Assembly (NCBI GenBank): GCA_964530225.1
Contig: CAZHBA010000037.1
Span: 1-17,965 of the forward strand
Source of the DNA: CAZHBA01 sp964530225
GTDB taxonomy: Bacteria; Pseudomonadota; Alphaproteobacteria; UBA6615
Reading direction: 5' to 3'
Length of the DNA: 17,965 bases
The translations under genes were made by a program, and so were the position numbers. The stretch's first letter is position 1. Each line of letters opens with the position of its first letter. Below are positions 15,284 to 17,965 of this stretch, one piece after another. Under the pieces are notes generated by a model. That model did no database searches, was not told the origin of the DNA, and was given only the letters and a program-made list of their open reading frames with translations.

Positions 15284-15337
15284 TTCTTCTTCCTCAGCCA
15301 GTTGTTCCGTATTTGCCGCCTGCTTGGCGCACTTCGC

Positions 15338-16189
15338 CTATCCCTTGCCGAATTCGAGGAGCTCCTCGACCAGGATACTCGGCGCTTCTTCATGCACATA
15401 GTGCCCGCAGTCATCGATTCCGCGTCCGGTGACATGGGGCGCATCAGGTCGCCACATCTCCAACACGTCGAAGGGGCCGCCCATGCCACCGCTGTTACCC
15501 CAAACGCAATGGATCGGGTCCTGTATGGCCTTTCCTAAACTTTCTTCGTCGAGTCGCCGGTTCTCTTCGAACATCGCTTTGTAGTAGGCAAAGCCGCCGC
15601 GCAAAGCGCCGGGCTTGGAATAGGCGCGGACATATTCGTCGATGGCGTCCTCCAGATCGGCCGGGTTGTGGTATTTGGGCCGGAAGAAAGCCTGTAGAAA
15701 TCCGCGCACATCGTTGGCAACAAGGCTTTCCGGCATGTCCGGCACCGCGTTGAAAAAATAGTGCCAAGCGCCCTTGGCGTAGTTAGCGGTGAAGTTGGCG
15801 AAGATTTGCGCGTGGGGAACGATGTCGACAATGGCCACGCGGGACAGTTCGCCCGGCCAGTCAAGGGCATAGCGCCGGGCCACCAAACCGCCCCAGTCGG
15901 CGCCGACCAGGTAGGAATTATCGAGACCGAGCACCGCCGCCAATTGGCGAATATCGGTTGCGACGGTGCGCATGTCGTAGCCGCCGGCTGGTTTGTCTGA
16001 ATCTCCCATGCCGCGCAAATCGGGCGCTATCACGCGATATCGCTCCGATAACGGAGGAATGACCTTGCGCCACGAATAAGACGTCTGTGGCCAGCCGTGC
16101 AACAAGATCATAGCCGGTCCCTGTCCTGCCTCGCGGTAATGCAGGTTAATACCGTTGGCTTTCGTGACATTTCGAGTGATTTCGGTCAT
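15338..16189 (-). CDS. alpha/beta hydrolase, epoxide hydrolase / haloacetate dehalogenase-like
   Basis: A 283-residue alpha/beta-hydrolase-fold protein. The oxyanion motif HGWPQT is at 31-36, the DLRGMGDSDKP segment at 57-67, the nucleophile elbow GADWGG at 96-101 with Asp98 as nucleophile, VDIVP at 121-125 with a candidate acidic residue, and the catalytic His in DDCGHYVHEEAP near 263. The DWGG elbow is epoxide-hydrolase-like, whereas the VDIVP segment and the general layout recall fluoroacetate dehalogenases. Those have Arg after the nucleophile; here it is Trp, so dehalogenase activity is less likely. There is no signal peptide. The ATG at 16189 has AGGG six bases upstream. The stop TAG is followed in frame by an open stretch into the coiled-coil gene. 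Confidence 0.85.
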   Translation of the reverse strand: MTEITRNVTKANGINLHYREAGQGPAMILLHGWPQTSYSWRKVIPPLSERYRVIAPDLRGMGDSDKPAGGYDMRTVATDIRQLAAVLGLDNSYLVGADWGGLVARRYALDWPGELSRVAIVDIVPHAQIFANFTANYAKGAWHYFFNAVPDMPESLVANDVRGFLQAFFRPKYHNPADLEDAIDEYVRAYSKPGALRGGFAYYKAMFEENRRLDEESLGKAIQDPIHCVWGNSGGMGGPFDVLEMWRPDAPHVTGRGIDDCGHYVHEEAPSILVEELLEFGKG

Positions 16190-16668
16190 GTAGCACCCTG
16201 TTGCGAATTGGCCAAATTATCGATGAGTGCCAGCATAACTGCAAAGCCTGTTTCGCCACTCTATCGTTGGGCGTGACCACGGCAGATGGACTAAGCTTAC
16301 CGGCAGTCTGGATCAGCGGCATATTTTCAACAGCTGACCGGAATTGTGATCGATGATGACCGATATTAACCCCAACGTCTTTACAACAGTATCGAGCTGG
16401 TTCCCGGCGTCGGCACCGCAACAAAAACGAGTTGTGCGTGATGTCACTGGTGGCGCTGCTCGCCCGCGAAAATCGCACAGACCAGCCTAATACCGCGTGC
16501 CCAGTCATCGCCACTTTTGCCATCTAAATTAACGACGGTGTCTTCCGCGATGCACGGCAAACATTGGAACCGTTTGCGCCGCGCATCATAGGCACGGGCG
16601 GAGAGAGCGACTGTCCGACAAGGATTGCCCTATCGTTACCCGCAGGTCACGATGAACCGCGTTAGGGT
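16190..16668. other. about 480 bp without a convincing gene
   Basis: Open frames on both strands are short or have implausible composition (many Arg, Ser, His, Cys and Asn), and none has a good ribosome-binding site and recognisable motif. The stretch is less GC-biased than its neighbours in places and may be a decayed gene, but I can name no parent family. It contains the upstream region of the alpha/beta hydrolase gene at its left end. Confidence 0.6.
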
Positions 16669-17331
16669 TTAGGCGGCTAGCAACTCGCGCAGTTTAGCCA
16701 CCGCCGCCCCGGGCGAGTTCAACACCGGAGTATCGGTTACCATCTCAACCGCCGGAGCGGCTCGCGACAAGGTGAACTGTGCCAGTGCGATAACGTCGCA
16801 ATCTTCCATTTTCTCTGCCGCTCCGGCGACCAGCCGATCGTGCAGCGCGGTATTGCCACTGGCCAAGGCATCAAATGCCCCATCGACAACGTAGGGTATC
16901 AACTCAACCGCCTGCCCCCGTTCGGCTGCCATGCCTTCGATTTCAACCGATATTGTCGGGATGGTCGCGGCAACCGTGGCGACTACGGCGATGCGCGAGC
17001 CGTGATCGAGCGCCTTTTCGATCATGGCGTCATTGGGCTTCAACATCGGCAGGCTGAATTCGGCAATGCAGGCGTTGATGCATTCGCCGAACGCCGAACA
17101 GGAATACAAAATACCCACCGCCCCACGCTCGACAGCATAGCGCGTGAGGGTCTGGAAGGCGCCGTACATTTCCGGCACCACGCCACCGGTCTCGCGCACC
17201 CATTGGAACAGGCCATCTTCGAGAATGTTGCTGATCCGCGCTTCCGGCCAGTCCTCGGCAAAGGCGCGTACGGCGGCCTCCATGGCGTCCTTATGGACGG
17301 AAAATATAACAATGTTGGGTGAAGGGTTCAT
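16669..17331 (-). CDS. aspartate/glutamate racemase family protein
   Basis: A 220-residue protein of the Asp/Glu/hydantoin racemase superfamily. The first catalytic-type cysteine is in GILYSCSAFGEC (Cys78) and the surrounding strand pattern fits the family. Where the second catalytic cysteine (in an LGCT-type motif) is expected, the sequence reads IALAQFTLSRAAP with Gln near 185. A true two-base racemase mechanism is therefore doubtful; other reactions of the superfamily, such as isomerase or decarboxylase, are possible. The ATG at 17331 was preferred because homologues begin close to this first strand; a GTG at 17370 would add 13 residues. It lies just downstream of the small exported protein gene on the same strand. 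Confidence 0.82.
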   Translation of the reverse strand: MNPSPNIVIFSVHKDAMEAAVRAFAEDWPEARISNILEDGLFQWVRETGGVVPEMYGAFQTLTRYAVERGAVGILYSCSAFGECINACIAEFSLPMLKPNDAMIEKALDHGSRIAVVATVAATIPTISVEIEGMAAERGQAVELIPYVVDGAFDALASGNTALHDRLVAGAAEKMEDCDVIALAQFTLSRAAPAVEMVTDTPVLNSPGAAVAKLRELLAA

Positions 17332-17376
17332 GCCAGGCGAGATTGTTATTATGAACCGCCGCTTATGCACGCACGG

Positions 17377-17577
17377 CTAGTGCCGAACGACCGCGTAATT
17401 GATCACCTTGGCAACACCCTCGGTCTCCTTGATCGTGGCCAGCGCCTCAATCGCGCGGTCAAGCAAAGTTTTTAGCGGCAGAAATATATCTCTGAGTTGC
17501 GCGTGTGCCGGCTGCAGAACCACGGCGCTGGCGAACAACCCCGCGACCACCATTAGACTGTAGCGCGCTAATTTCAT
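17377..17577 (-). CDS. small exported protein with signal peptide
   Basis: A 66-residue protein with a clear signal peptide: Lys2 and Arg5, a hydrophobic core at about 8-22 and a likely AHA-Q cleavage site after residue 26. The mature form is about 40 residues and probably a single amphipathic helix (DIFLPLKTLLDRAIEAL region). The ATG at 17577 has AAAGG five bases upstream; GTG codons just before it overlap the ribosome-binding site. It ends 45 bp before the racemase-family start and may share its transcript. No family is recognised; a short periplasmic product is the safest description. Confidence 0.65.
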   Translation of the reverse strand: MKLARYSLMVVAGLFASAVVLQPAHAQLRDIFLPLKTLLDRAIEALATIKETEGVAKVINYAVVRH

Positions 17578-17781
17578 CACCACCTTTACTCCAGTTTGCA
17601 GCTATCAGCAGAAACCGACTCGTATGGCGTTAGCCTAGAGCACTATCCTGCCAGATTGAACCAATCTTGTGCCGGAGGCCTTCCACATTCATGGAGCATA
17701 TCAGTATACTATGAAAAGGCGCACCAAACGGGCCGCCGTAATTGTAAACAACAATAACATTTGTGTTGGAGGGGAAATCCG

Positions 17782-17965
17782 TGGCCAGAGCGAAGAAACC
17801 AGCGCCGGTAGCAAAAAAGCGTATGGCGAAGCCAAAGAAGTATATGGACGAGCAGTCGAAAACCGATATTCGCGACGGCATGCGTATCGACTGGGACGTG
17901 CCAATCTCGATGGACGATGGCATCGTTTTACGCTGCGATGTTTACCGGCCGATCAAAGCCGGCAA
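17782..17965 (+). CDS. CocE/NonD family (peptidase S15-type) hydrolase, N-terminal fragment
   Basis: The frame runs off the window after 61 codons. The GTG at 17782 has GGAGGGG ending six bases upstream, a strong start signal. After a Lys/Ala/Pro-rich leader (about 1-25), the sequence DVPISMDDGIVLRCDVYRP (about 39-57) is the typical first beta hairpin of CocE/NonD and X-Pro dipeptidyl-peptidase type alpha/beta hydrolases. The Ser-His-Asp triad would lie further downstream, so activity and substrate cannot be judged. It diverges from the small exported protein gene across about 200 bp, which shows no other feature I can name. Confidence 0.8.

Noticed and set aside
16146..16523. Minus-strand frame of 125 codons upstream of the alpha/beta hydrolase
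   Set aside because: Its composition (many Arg, His, Ser, Cys and Asn) is not protein-like, it overlaps the hydrolase start, and it shows no motif.

Overview
The window looks like chromosome of a GC-rich alphaproteobacterium, most likely near Rhodospirillales. The evidence is the divergent recG / sdhE-mfd arrangement with a DUF502 membrane protein convergent to recG, the alphaproteobacterial style of these proteins, and GC-rich codon use with frequent GTG and TTG starts. No ribosomal RNA or taxonomic marker is present, so the placement is an inference.

Positions 1-139 hold the 3' end of one tRNA and a complete tRNA-Ser(UGA). From about 140 to 3350 the DNA becomes visibly AT-rich and looks like a small genomic island at the tRNA-Ser 3' end. 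It carries one apparent minus-strand operon of four genes: an SPFH/SHOCT protein (YdjI-like), a multi-pass membrane protein with a coiled-coil tail, a zinc-ribbon/coiled-coil protein, and a protein with a two-helix membrane anchor at its C-terminus. An integrase-site-like inverted repeat follows the tRNA. At the other end are tandem 12-bp repeats and a degenerate copy of the tRNA 3' end. No integrase is present. A 51-bp inverted repeat (one mismatch), taken from the SHOCT coding sequence, flanks the three downstream genes; it is either a duplication scar or the arms of an invertible segment. This island is the part of the window most likely to be new.

From 3361 onward the sequence is typical host DNA. 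On the minus strand lie cbtB-cbtA (putative cobalt transport), a doubtful small ORF, and a tandem NIPSNAP-domain protein that diverges from a FrnE-like DsbA-family thioredoxin-fold protein. Next are mfd (transcription-repair coupling factor) and sdhE (SDH flavinylation factor), also on the minus strand. They diverge from recG across a structured intergenic region that carries a 36-bp imperfect inverted repeat. A DUF502 membrane protein converges on recG.

The right part has two tRNA-Leu genes (CAG and GAG anticodons, minus strand), a tandem-domain universal stress protein, a small coiled-coil protein downstream of and in frame with an alpha/beta hydrolase, about 480 bp without a convincing gene, an Asp/Glu racemase-family protein, a small exported protein, and the first 61 codons of a CocE/NonD-type hydrolase that runs off the window. 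The repair genes mfd and recG form a genuine functional neighbourhood; the other flanking genes look like unrelated single-function loci.
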